This document shows positions 40,348 through 48,368 of a stretch of 64,000 nucleotides of DNA, piece by piece. This stretch comes from a bacterium 1XD42-76. GTDB taxonomy: Bacteria; Bacillota; Clostridia; Lachnospirales; Lachnospiraceae. The position numbers and the translations under genes were made by a program. The notes beneath the pieces were generated by a model. It did no database searches. It was given only the letters and a program-made list of their open reading frames with translations, and was not told where the DNA came from. The number at the start of each line of letters is the position of its first letter. Position 1 is the stretch's first letter. The stretch is from positions 1-64,000 of the forward strand of contig QZDW01000007.1 of the NCBI GenBank assembly GCA_009917545.1. The letters run 5' to 3'.

Positions 40348-40983
40348 TTAGTAATGAATCCCTACGATTCCAAGCTTTCCGTCTACGGAATTGAAAATGA
40401 TATTCGGTGTGTCCTCTCCGATAATTACCCCGGCCATTAACGGCTCCAGGCTTTCTAAATCCGCTTTTTGCATTGCTGCCACCAGATCCGCGTCAAAAAT
40501 CGCCTCCGGATCCTGCGCCATAAAGCTTTCCCGGCTGTCTACAATTCCATCGTTTTCCTTTACACATGCCACATAGGACGGATAACTCATAAGATCCGCC
40601 AGTGTGTTCATATCCTTTGCCGTCACTGCGTCCACAATCTGCTTGGCAAAAGCTTTGTAATCTGAACTTTCCAGATCTTCAAAATTTTTGTTCTGCTCCT
40701 CGGCGTTCTCCTCTTCCTCCTCTGAGCCAGGGCCCTTCGTTTCCTCCGGATCCAGCTTGGAAAAGTCAGGCTTACTCTCTTCTTTTGAAGTCTGAGCTGC
40801 AGATTCCGTCTCGTTCTTTGCCGTTGATGTTCCAGTCTCCTCTGCTTTTGAACCCGCCTGGCTGCTCTCCGTCTGCGCTCCCTGGGCGGTCGTCTCTGTG
40901 CCTGTATTTTTAGAGCCGCATGCTGTCACACCAACTGCCAAAGCGCAGACCGTCAGTACAAGGATCAATTTCTTCTTCATCAC
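40348..40983 (-). CDS. Lipoprotein of unknown function
   Basis: The 211 residues start with a lipoprotein signal peptide (residues 2-22) and lipobox 'GVTAC', with Cys22 to be lipidated. Residues 23-95 are Ser/Thr/Glu/Gln-rich and acidic, a likely extended linker. The C-terminal 110 residues form a folded domain with 'YKAFAKQIVDAVTAKDMNTLADLMSYPSYVACV' and 'PLMAGVIIGEDTPNIIFN', resembling small NTF2-like or DUF domains. Function is unknown; a surface location is well supported. Confidence 0.8.
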   Translation of the reverse strand: MMKKKLILVLTVCALAVGVTACGSKNTGTETTAQGAQTESSQAGSKAEETGTSTAKNETESAAQTSKEESKPDFSKLDPEETKGPGSEEEEENAEEQNKNFEDLESSDYKAFAKQIVDAVTAKDMNTLADLMSYPSYVACVKENDGIVDSRESFMAQDPEAIFDADLVAAMQKADLESLEPLMAGVIIGEDTPNIIFNSVDGKLGIVGIHY

Positions 40984-41369
40984 ACACTCTCCTCCGTTCT
41001 CATCTTATTAAGCCTCTGTCAGGCCGTTTCTACCTTATAATGTTGACCTCAACCGGCTTTTCTATACCAAAATACCCTGCGGTATCGCAAGACATTGTAT
41101 CATTTCCATTCCCGCGTGGCAAGTCTTTATTTATTAAAAAAGTCTTTATTTTTCTTGCGCATTTCGTAGGATAGTTTATTTTCCTTTTAGATATTTTCCA
41201 TACTTATGACACATTTATCCACTATACTGTTCCCATAGTTAAAACAAAGAGGCCGGCGGCACCAGGCGCGCACCGCTGCCGGACTCGCCAAACAGCAACT
41301 CCAACGCCAATGGCGAAGGATTCATATAGATTCAGTTTGTTACTCATACATCCCCCTTTTAATGATTGG

Positions 41370-41402
41370 AAAAAGCTTCTGCCGATGCGGCGGAAGCTTT
41401 TT
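41370..41402 (-). terminator. Strong terminator of the ktr operon
   Basis: AAAAAGCTTC (41370-41379) pairs with GAAGCTTTTT (41393-41402), and an inner GCCG/CGGC extends the stem. It follows the RCK protein gene stop on the minus strand and can work in both directions. Confidence 0.8.
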
Positions 41403-41439
41403 GCGTATCTTTTCATGTACTGGCAGGGGTTTGCATCTC

Positions 41440-42087
41440 TCAGCGCACCAGAGCCTTAATCGCCTTGTGATCCCCCATTACCATCAGATTCTCCCCTTCC
41501 GTAAACACATAATCCGGATGCGGCATGGGGAACAGCACTTCATTCTTTTTAATTGCCAGAATGCTGACATGGTATTTGGAACGGACTTCTTTTTCCAGAA
41601 TCGTATGTCCCTCCCAGCCCTCGGGCAGAGAAATTTCATAAATTCCATATTCCGGCGTCAGTTCGACATAATCAAAAATACTGCTGCTCGTCCCAAACCG
41701 GACAGCCAGGCGCTCTGCCACCTCGCGCTCAGCATAGACCACATGGTCAGCGCCGTTTCTGAGGAGCAGTTTCTTATAAATATCCCTCGTCGCACGCGCC
41801 ACCACATATTTCGCGCCCAAGTCCTTTAAAAATACAGTAATGACTAAAGCTGCCTGGAAATTTTCCCCGACTGCCACCACACACAGGTCAAAATTCCCGA
41901 CTCCCAGCGAACGAAGAAAGTCCTCGTTCGCTGCGTCCCCGATCTGGAGATTACGTATCACCGGAGCCAGCTCGTCTGCGCGCTCCACACTACTCTCCAC
42001 CGCCATTACATCGTTTCCGCTCTCGATTAACTTCATGGCCATATGACGTCCGAAACGCCCCAGCCCGATTATCAAAACAGACTTCAT
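41440..42087 (-). CDS. ktrA: Potassium uptake regulatory subunit (KtrA/TrkA type)
   Basis: Cytoplasmic gating ring of a K+ uptake system. The 215 residues have an RCK_N domain with 'VLIIGLGRFGRHMAMKLIESGNDVMAVE', the NAD/ATP-binding Rossmann motif, and an RCK_C domain from about residue 137 with 'FDYVELTPEYGIYEISLPEGWEGHTILE'. Such subunits respond to ATP/ADP or c-di-AMP. The start follows GGGGGAGCTT, and the gene follows ktrB by 30 bp. Confidence 0.93.
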   Translation of the reverse strand: MKSVLIIGLGRFGRHMAMKLIESGNDVMAVESSVERADELAPVIRNLQIGDAANEDFLRSLGVGNFDLCVVAVGENFQAALVITVFLKDLGAKYVVARATRDIYKKLLLRNGADHVVYAEREVAERLAVRFGTSSSIFDYVELTPEYGIYEISLPEGWEGHTILEKEVRSKYHVSILAIKKNEVLFPMPHPDYVFTEGENLMVMGDHKAIKALVR

Positions 42088-42117
42088 AAGCTCCCCCTCT
42101 CCAACATACGCTTTTTA

Positions 42118-43461
42118 TTATCCGATCTGGATCTTCTCCAACGGCTTCTTGGAAGCCACCGGTACACGGTCGCTGCCAAATGCCAGCAACATCGTCAAAG
42201 AACCGGCACGGCCAAAAATCATCAGAAATGCCAGAATCAGCTTCGATATCATGGAAACCCCGGGGGTGATTCCCAGAGTCAGTCCCACGGTGGCAACAGC
42301 AGATGCTGTTTCAAAAAGAACCGGCAAAACCGGAAGCCCTTCCACTGCGGAAATCATCAATGTCGATACGATTAACAGAGTCAGATACAGCATAAAAATG
42401 CAGGAAGCAGTCCTGGTAATATCATCCTCAAGTCTCCGGCCGAACACTTCGACATTTTTCTTTCTTCTAAAAGTCGTAAAAATGCTTAAAAACAAGACGG
42501 CAACCGTCGTCGTTTTGATGCCGCCTGCCGTGGAACCTGTTGAACCGCCGACTAACATCAGACAGATCATGAAAAAAATGCTGCCTTCGGAAAGCTTCGT
42601 CAAGTCAATCGAATTAAACCCTGCCGTTCGTAATGTCACCGACTGAAACAGGGACGCCAGGATCTGTTCCGGAGCTGAGAGGCCAGAAAAACCGCCTCCC
42701 GACAGTTCCAGCAAAAAAAGAAACAGCGCGCCCAAAAGGCTCAGAATAACCGATACAAAAATTACCAGCTTTGAATGCAGGCGAAGCTTCGAGAACCGGA
42801 ATCTGCCATCCAGAAGATCCTGCCATACGAAAAATCCCAGCCCGCCCACAGTAATCAGCGACATAATAATCAGGTTCACATACCAGTCTGAGGAAAAACC
42901 CGTGAGGGAAGAAAACTCCTCTTCAACCCCCATCAGGTCAAAACCTGCATTACAAAACGCGGAAATCGAGTGAAAAACAGAATAGTACAGCCCCCTCGCC
43001 AGTCCCATCCGCGGACAGAAACGGACGGCCAGAAGCGCTGCTCCAGCCCCCTCGACCACAAGTGTACCCAGCAGGATAAATTTTGTCATGCGGATGATTC
43101 CGCCGACCTGGGGGGCAGAAACCGCTTCACGCATAAGGACGCGGGAGGACAGGCCAATCTTCTGTTTTGTAAAAATGATGGTAAACAGCACGATTGTCAC
43201 AAATCCCATGCCGCCCACCTGGATTAGCGCCAGGATAACCAGCTGGCCGAACAGCGACCAGTGCGTAAACGTATCAAACCGCACGAGTCCTGTCACACAT
43301 GCCGCCGATGTCGCTGTAAAAAATGCATCTGACAGTGATGTAGCCGCCCCGTCTCTGGCAGCTGCCGGAAGGCTGAGCAGGAGCGTTCCCAGGAATATAA
43401 TCGTACAATATCCCCCCAGAAGGATACGCATCGGGGAAACATTCATCAAATTCACTTTCAA
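42118..43461 (-). CDS. ktrB: Potassium uptake membrane subunit (KtrB/TrkH type)
   Basis: K+ (or Na+/K+) translocating subunit with four repeated M1-P-M2 units. Filter loops are visible as 'ATSAACVTGLVRF', 'HSISAFCNAGF', 'QSVTLRTAGFNSI' and 'TASAVATVGLTLG', each with the key Gly (the third in 'AGFN'). The 447 residues match KtrB. The start is a TTG at 43461 with GAGGTG close upstream; the next ATG is 15 nt further. It is cotranscribed with the RCK subunit. Confidence 0.93.
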   Translation of the reverse strand: MKVNLMNVSPMRILLGGYCTIIFLGTLLLSLPAAARDGAATSLSDAFFTATSAACVTGLVRFDTFTHWSLFGQLVILALIQVGGMGFVTIVLFTIIFTKQKIGLSSRVLMREAVSAPQVGGIIRMTKFILLGTLVVEGAGAALLAVRFCPRMGLARGLYYSVFHSISAFCNAGFDLMGVEEEFSSLTGFSSDWYVNLIIMSLITVGGLGFFVWQDLLDGRFRFSKLRLHSKLVIFVSVILSLLGALFLFLLELSGGGFSGLSAPEQILASLFQSVTLRTAGFNSIDLTKLSEGSIFFMICLMLVGGSTGSTAGGIKTTTVAVLFLSIFTTFRRKKNVEVFGRRLEDDITRTASCIFMLYLTLLIVSTLMISAVEGLPVLPVLFETASAVATVGLTLGITPGVSMISKLILAFLMIFGRAGSLTMLLAFGSDRVPVASKKPLEKIQIG

Positions 43462-43571
43462 AATGGCACCTCATCCCATCTACACATCGCTGCGGCGGTG
43501 TACCGCCGCGCAGACTCCGACAGGCTGCCCCAAAGCGGAACAGCCTGCCCGTACTCTTGCTTTATCGTTTG

Positions 43572-43677
43572 CTATAAAAAACTCCGCCGCTGCTAGCCGG
43601 CATACATTCTGGTATGCCAAATGCGACTGAATCACTTCCATTCATGGCAACGCGCTCACTTGTGGGCGCATGGAGGC
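43572..43677 (-). repeat. Dispersed 106-bp repeat, copy G
   Basis: Full-length diverged unit directly downstream of the PepT-like gene (ends 43697) and in its orientation. Confidence 0.75.
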
Positions 43678-43696
43678 TCATTATCCAATCAGCCAG

Positions 43697-44803
43697 CTAG
43701 TGCGTCATCAAATCAAGAATCAGTTCTGCGGTCTTATTGAGGTCATCCACCTTCAACGTCTCATCTGTGGTATGTACCTTCGTCATACCTGTGGCAAGCA
43801 CGATCGCCTTGATTCCATGAAGTGCCATGACATTCGCATCGCTTCCGCCGCCGCCCTTTTCTGTCCCCGCCTCATAGCCCAGTCTCTTACAGGACTCGAC
43901 AACTCTCTGGACAAGGGAATCATCCTCCGCTACATGGAAGCTCACATAATTCGTTGTCAGTTCGATCTCCAGAGTCGCTCCCATCTCATCGCAGGCCTCC
44001 TGCAGGCACTGCTTGATGTGAGCCGCCTGTGCATTCAGCTTATCAAGATTGCGGCTTCTGACCTCTGCCACAAACTCTGCCTTCTCCGGCACGATATTGG
44101 TGGCATATTCGGATTTCAGCGTACCGATATTGCAGGTGGTCTCCTCGTCAATCCGGAGAAGATTCATCTTCGCAATTCCCTTTGCTGCTACCTGGATAGC
44201 ACTGATTCCGGCCTCCGGAGCAAGGCCTGCATGGGAGGAGCGCCCAATAATCGTTGCCACGATCTTAATCTGTCCCGGCCCGCAGGTCACGATCTTACCG
44301 ATCTCTCCGCTGGAATCGAATACCATCGCCTCTTTGCCGGACAGCATATCATAATCCATATTCTTGGCGCCGTTCATGCCGCCCTCTTCGCCGATCGTAA
44401 ACAGGATCCCGGTATTCCGGCAGGGAATATTCTTTTCCTTAATCACGCGTACGGCCTCCACGATAGCCGCGATACCGGACTTGTCATCTCCACCGAGAAT
44501 GGTGCTGCCGTCTGTGTGGATTACGCCGTCCGTGATAATCGGCTTAATGCCATTACCCGGCTTTACCGTATCCATATGGGCACACATAAGCGTCGTCTCG
44601 CCCGGAAGTGTTCCCGGAAGGAATGCATGTACATTAAAACCATTGGAGCCAAAGCCCTCTCCGGCCTTATCCGTCTTTACCTCAAGGCCCAGCGCCTTCA
44701 GATCTGCGACAACTTTTTCACACATTGCCTTTTCATTTTTCGTCTCGCTGTCGATCTGCACATACCCCAGAAAAGTATCGAGCAGCCTTTTTTCATTCAC
44801 CAT
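43697..44803 (-). CDS. M20-family metallopeptidase (PepT-like)
   Basis: Zinc aminopeptidase or tripeptidase-like enzyme of 368 residues. 'TTLMCAHMDTVKPGNG' near residue 73 has the first metal His and Asp, 'ILGGDDKSGIAAIVEA' near 101 the bridging Asp, 'FTIGEEGGMNGAKN' near 132 the catalytic Glu-Glu, and 'GGGSDANVMALHGI' near 320 the sugar-like loop of the family. The subgroup is the PepT-like/YqjE branch. The start follows GAGGGGTACGG. Confidence 0.9.
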   Translation of the reverse strand: MVNEKRLLDTFLGYVQIDSETKNEKAMCEKVVADLKALGLEVKTDKAGEGFGSNGFNVHAFLPGTLPGETTLMCAHMDTVKPGNGIKPIITDGVIHTDGSTILGGDDKSGIAAIVEAVRVIKEKNIPCRNTGILFTIGEEGGMNGAKNMDYDMLSGKEAMVFDSSGEIGKIVTCGPGQIKIVATIIGRSSHAGLAPEAGISAIQVAAKGIAKMNLLRIDEETTCNIGTLKSEYATNIVPEKAEFVAEVRSRNLDKLNAQAAHIKQCLQEACDEMGATLEIELTTNYVSFHVAEDDSLVQRVVESCKRLGYEAGTEKGGGGSDANVMALHGIKAIVLATGMTKVHTTDETLKVDDLNKTAELILDLMTH

Positions 44804-44917
44804 AGCCGTACCCCTCCTGAATCATATTATCTATCCTGCCTGTTCTCACGCATGTCATGCGCTGTCCGGGCAGCAAACAACTTCACGCAGTCAGCGCTCC
44901 GTTATTTTCCATCCTGT

Positions 44918-45562
44918 CTATGCGTTTTCACTTACCAGAAATTCATCTAATATAGAAGAAACGCGGTCAAAATCATACTGGGCCGTCCTGACTGCGGCCT
45001 GTTTCCGATACCATTGCTTTAATTCCTGGTACGTTGTTGAGAAAGAGCCATAGCCCAGATAGAGCTCCGGGGTCTGATAATTGTCTGCAAAAATAACCAT
45101 TGGCATGACCTTCACCTGACCGGCCCCGCGCTCCTGCAGGATTGCCTGTATCCCGGCAGCTCCCCGTTTCAGCTCAATCAGAGGATTCGGAAATTCCTCC
45201 TTCCGCTGCTGATCCTCCCTGCGCCAGATCTCTCCATCCGGAGCCCCGTAGATTTTAAACCCCCATTCAAAAACCCGGACCAAATAGATGCCGCTCTTAT
45301 CTGCGAGCACGGCATCGAATGCCTGCTCTCCCTCCGGCAGCCGCAATACCACCTTCCTGTAAAGCTTCACCGGCTGCCCCGCCAGGCGTTTCAGGCGTCT
45401 TGCCACTCTCTCAAGCGCCTTTTCATGATTTCTTTGTTTATTCATATAGCGGATAATCAGCCAGAAAAAGAGGATGCCAAGTACCACATACACAAGCGCA
45501 TTTAAATAATCCGATACGGAATGCAGCTTCCAGGCCTGAAAATTACCGCTAAAGATTCCCAT
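44918..45562 (-). CDS. Membrane protein with NERD-like domain
   Basis: The 214 residues begin with a short polar stretch and one membrane helix (about 20-40, 'LNALVYVVLGILFFWLIIRYM'). Residues 75-160 ('AFDAVLADKSGIYLVRVFEWGFKIYGAPDGEIWR') follow the NERD (nuclease-related) pattern, but the catalytic Glu-x-Lys is replaced by Arg-Val-Phe, so nuclease activity is doubtful. Function is unknown. The start follows GGAGAACGA. Confidence 0.65.
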   Translation of the reverse strand: MGIFSGNFQAWKLHSVSDYLNALVYVVLGILFFWLIIRYMNKQRNHEKALERVARRLKRLAGQPVKLYRKVVLRLPEGEQAFDAVLADKSGIYLVRVFEWGFKIYGAPDGEIWRREDQQRKEEFPNPLIELKRGAAGIQAILQERGAGQVKVMPMVIFADNYQTPELYLGYGSFSTTYQELKQWYRKQAAVRTAQYDFDRVSSILDEFLVSENA

Positions 45563-45635
45563 TCGTTCTCCTCCCCAAATCCGTCATTTCTGAACCTTAT
45601 TTTAACACGGATTCTCTTCAAACGCAAGCACAGAC

Positions 45636-46103
45636 TCAGGGAACCTGTCCCTGCTCTGCCAGATACTGCTCCAAAATCCCTCCCGCAAGCGCTGCCAGGC
45701 GTGCGCAGGGCCGCCTCTCATAATATGCTTCTGTCCTCGCTTCCGGAACCGGCTGCGTATCGTCTGTGACCCCCGCCAGCAGCTCCCGGCAGATCATACT
45801 GCCAGCCTCCCGTTCGAATTCCCCTGCCAGCCTCTGGATCCGTGCATAATGCTGTGCTTTCTCCTCCACCGCCTGAGGGCTCTCATACCCATACAACGCT
45901 CCCAGGATAAAAGCCATCCCGCTCACACAGCCGCAGACCTCCCTCATTCTGCCAATCCCTGCACCGAAGGATGACGACAGACGTGCCGCGCTCCTGCGGT
46001 CTGTCCCGGCTGCCTCAAGTTCCTCTGCAAATGCCAGCACAACCGACTGTGCACAGTTATATCCTTCCATAAACAGCTCTCTTGCCTTATCCGCATGTGA
46101 CAT
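45636..46103 (-). CDS. C_GCAxxG_C_C family protein
   Basis: The 155 residues have 'GYNCAQSVVLAFAEE' near residue 17 and 'SSFGAGIGRMREVCGCVSGMAFILGALYG' near 50, the pattern that gives the family its name; further Cys lie near 110 and 140. Members are widespread in anaerobes and are thought to bind metal or a redox cofactor; the function is not established. The start at 46103 has GGGGAATACAGGG upstream; a longer frame to 46235 has no family similarity. Confidence 0.85.
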   Translation of the reverse strand: MSHADKARELFMEGYNCAQSVVLAFAEELEAAGTDRRSAARLSSSFGAGIGRMREVCGCVSGMAFILGALYGYESPQAVEEKAQHYARIQRLAGEFEREAGSMICRELLAGVTDDTQPVPEARTEAYYERRPCARLAALAGGILEQYLAEQGQVP

Positions 46104-46249
46104 CCCTGTATTCCCCTTCCTCCGTCTGCAGCACACAGACTGCTTTTTTATCAGTATAACAGATTTTTCCTGACATGTAATCTGCAAAAAGCACATAAAT
46201 CCTGCATTTCTCCCCATACTGAGGAAAAAGCACATGAGAGGAGCAGTCT

Positions 46250-46429
46250 ATGAACCAGCAGCCTGAAATTCGTTTTCCAGAACCCGCCTCCAATGGCAGC
46301 GTGGACGGCCCTGTGCCGGAAATCAATCTCCCCGGCCCGGACAGCGCTTCCAACGACATTCCGGTTGAACTTCCCGAACGCCCACAGGCCGGAATCGGGA
46401 ATGTACCGATTTCTCAGCCGCTTTCTTAG
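46250..46429 (+). CDS. Small Pro/Glu-rich protein (59 aa)
   Basis: Frame MNQQPEIRFPEPASNGSVDG... of 59 residues, with AGGAG 6 nt before the ATG. It contains about 11 Pro, 6 Glu and 4 Asp residues with 'PEINLPGP' and 'IPVELPERP' motifs, likely unstructured and acidic. A possible promoter (CTGACA near 46171, -10 CATAAA) precedes it. No known family. It is oriented opposite to its left neighbour and upstream of tRNA-Gln. Confidence 0.55.
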   Translation: MNQQPEIRFPEPASNGSVDGPVPEINLPGPDSASNDIPVELPERPQAGIGNVPISQPLS

Positions 46430-46488
46430 TTTTTCAATTTTCGGTTGAATTTTTTTCTTTCCTGTGGTAGACTATAAAAGATATTTAT

Positions 46489-46560
46489 TGGGCCATCGCC
46501 AAGCGGTAAGGCACAGGACTTTGACTCCTGCAGTCGCTGGTTCGAATCCAGCTGGCCCAG
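46489..46560 (+). tRNA. tRNA-Gln (TTG)
   Basis: 72 nt with acceptor stem TGGGCCA/TGGCCCA and discriminator G. The anticodon loop ACTTTGACT has anticodon TTG, and the T-loop GGTTCGAATCC is intact. CCA is not encoded. A strong terminator follows. Confidence 0.97.
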
Positions 46561-46611
46561 TAAAGGAAGGTGAAGATCAGATTGGATATGCCTTCCCCGC
46601 CAGGAAAGAAG

Positions 46612-46678
46612 CGGAATGCAGTTGTTCTCTCCTCCGGCCCTGCATGGTTGGAGGAAAACAACTGCATTCCGTTTTTTT
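46612..46678 (+). terminator. Terminator after tRNA-Gln
   Basis: A perfect 15-bp stem (CGGAATGCAGTTGTT at 46612-46626, complement at 46657-46671) encloses an inner CCTCC/GGAGG hairpin and is followed by seven T's. Nothing else is seen between the tRNAs. Confidence 0.85.
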
Positions 46679-46802
46679 GTACTCAAATATCCCGAAAGCA
46701 TATCTGATCCGTTTGCAGCTGACGTTTTTTCGTATCTGCATGCTGATTCAAAGTTCCAAATACACCAAAAAGCTCCGCGGTACATTACCGCGAAGCTTCC
46801 AG

Positions 46803-46877
46803 GGTGGATACAGGGACTCGAACCCTGGGCCTCCAGAGCCACAATCTGGCGCGCTAACCAACTGCGCCATACCCACC
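46803..46877 (-). tRNA. tRNA-His (GTG)
   Basis: 75 nt with an extra G(-1) opposite C73, as in tRNA-His. The acceptor stem is GTGGGTA/TATCCAC, the anticodon loop TTGTGGC has anticodon GTG, and the T-loop GGTTCGAGTCC is intact. CCA not encoded. Confidence 0.97.
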
Positions 46878-46912
46878 ATATTTCATTATAACAGGAAAAT
46901 TATACTTCCCAA

Positions 46913-46986
<74 letters not shown>

Positions 46987-46994
46987 AGACGTCA

Positions 46995-47065
46995 AGCGGG
47001 TGATGGGAATCGAACCCACGTATCCAGCTTGGAAGGCTGGTGTTCTACCATTGAACTACACCCGC
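46995..47065 (-). tRNA. tRNA-Gly (TCC)
   Basis: 71 nt with acceptor GCGGGTG/CACCCGC and anticodon TCC in CTTCCAA. It is only 8 nt from tRNA-Arg, so they are cotranscribed. Confidence 0.97.
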
Positions 47066-47085
47066 ATAAACATATAATTCCTGCG

Positions 47086-47160
47086 TCGGGGTGACAGGAT
47101 TCGAACCTGCGACCTCCTGGTCCCAAACCAGGCGCTCTAGCCAAGCTGAGCCACACCCCG
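47086..47160 (-). tRNA. tRNA-Pro (TGG)
   Basis: 75 nt with acceptor CGGGGTG/CACCCCG and anticodon TGG in TTTGGGA. It is the first tRNA in the minus-strand Pro-Gly-Arg-His series. Confidence 0.97.
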
Positions 47161-47228
47161 GTCTGCAAACAAATCATTTGCAACGCAAGCAATATTATAT
47201 CCTACCATCCCCGAATTGTCAACACTTT

Positions 47229-47729
47229 TTAAAAATTTTCCACATAATTAATCGTAAAATGTGCCTCTCCCTGGCGGTCAAGCTCCATAATCATATAGGA
47301 CGGCTTACGCCCATCCTGTCTCGGGTAGGAGAGACTGCCCGGATTAAGGACCACCAGCCCGTCTCCGCAGTGCTCGAGGCACGGCTTATGCGTATGGCCG
47401 AACATGACGATATCTGCCTGTCTGGCCCTGGCTTCCTCCTTGATTCCCTCTGTCCCCAGAGAAACGCCATAGGCATGCCCGTGCGTAAGAAACGCCCGGT
47501 ATCTTCCGATGGAAATCTCCTTTTCCTTGTCTGTATTGGAAAAAAAATCGTTGTTTCCCTGCACCGCATGAATCACACAGTTTTCATTATCGACCCACTC
47601 CCGGAACCAGACTTCGCTGCCTTCCGTGTCTCCCAGATGAATCATCATATCAAAAGGAGCTGTTTTCTCAATCACACTGCGCAGATTCCCATCCCGTCTG
47701 TGCGTGTCACTGACGATCAAAACCTTCAT
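47229..47729 (-). CDS. YfcE/MJ0936-type metallophosphoesterase
   Basis: 166-residue phosphodiesterase. 'MKVLIVSDTHRRDGNL' has the first metal Asp and His, 'MMIHLGDTEG' the second Asp, 'VQGNNDFF' the Asn-Asp pair, and 'FLTHGHAYG' and 'MFGHTHKPC' the remaining His. The start overlaps the end of the XTP pyrophosphatase gene by 4 nt (ATGA), as is common for this pair. The natural substrate is unknown. Confidence 0.92.
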   Translation of the reverse strand: MKVLIVSDTHRRDGNLRSVIEKTAPFDMMIHLGDTEGSEVWFREWVDNENCVIHAVQGNNDFFSNTDKEKEISIGRYRAFLTHGHAYGVSLGTEGIKEEARARQADIVMFGHTHKPCLEHCGDGLVVLNPGSLSYPRQDGRKPSYMIMELDRQGEAHFTINYVENF

Positions 47730-48334
47730 ACCATTTCCCCAAATTCTTTCTTCAGACATTCCTTCATCGCTTCCAGGGCCTTTCCCCGATGACTGATTTG
47801 ATTCTTCTCCTCCATCGTGATTTCTGCCGACGTTTTCTGATATTCCGGCAGCATGAGAATCGGGTCATATCCGAATCCGCCTTCCCCTGCCGGGGCGCAG
47901 GCGATATATCCCTCCATCGCCCCTTCCGTCGTAAGCGCCCTGCCATCTGGAAGAACCGCTGCGATCACGCATGCGAATCTCGCCGTCCGTGCCGCATCGC
48001 CTGTCTCGTTTACTCTGTGAATCAGATTCCAGTTCTTGATCTCATACGATGTGTGCTCGCCCATATAGCGCGCGGAATACACACCGGGCTCTCCTCCCAG
48101 GCAGTCGATCTCAAGTCCGGAATCATCGGCCAGGACGATTCCGCCCGTCTTTGCCCAGACTGCCTTTGCCTTAATCAGCGCATTCTCCTCAAAGGTCGTT
48201 CCGGATTCATTGATATCAACCGTTACCCCGGCGTCCTTCATGGATAACACCGGCATTCCCAGTTCTTTTAATATCTCACGGATTTCCCGCAGCTTTCCTT
48301 CATTTGCCGTCGCAAATATGATCTTATGCTCCAT
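47726..48334 (-). CDS. rdgB: dITP/XTP pyrophosphatase (HAM1/RdgB)
   Basis: Removes non-canonical purine nucleotides such as XTP and dITP. The 202 residues begin 'KIIFATANEGKLREIREIL', the HAM1 phosphate-binding motif. 'ADDSGLEIDCLGGEPGVYSARYMGEH' near residue 68 holds the catalytic Asp and metal site, 'GEGGFGYDPIL' is near 147, and 'ISHRGKALEAMKE' near 180. The start at 48334 has GAGG 6 nt upstream; an ATG at 48355 has none. Confidence 0.96.
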   Translation of the reverse strand: MEHKIIFATANEGKLREIREILKELGMPVLSMKDAGVTVDINESGTTFEENALIKAKAVWAKTGGIVLADDSGLEIDCLGGEPGVYSARYMGEHTSYEIKNWNLIHRVNETGDAARTARFACVIAAVLPDGRALTTEGAMEGYIACAPAGEGGFGYDPILMLPEYQKTSAEITMEEKNQISHRGKALEAMKECLKKEFGEMV

Positions 48335-48368
48335 CTCAAACCTCGTATCTCTCATTGATGTCGGTATA

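Noticed and set aside
41222-41345. Minus-strand 41-codon frame starting MSNKLNLYESF
   Set aside because: It has a fair ribosome site (GGGGGATGT), but lies right behind the strong ktr terminator without a clear promoter and overlaps a GC-rich hairpin; not supportable.
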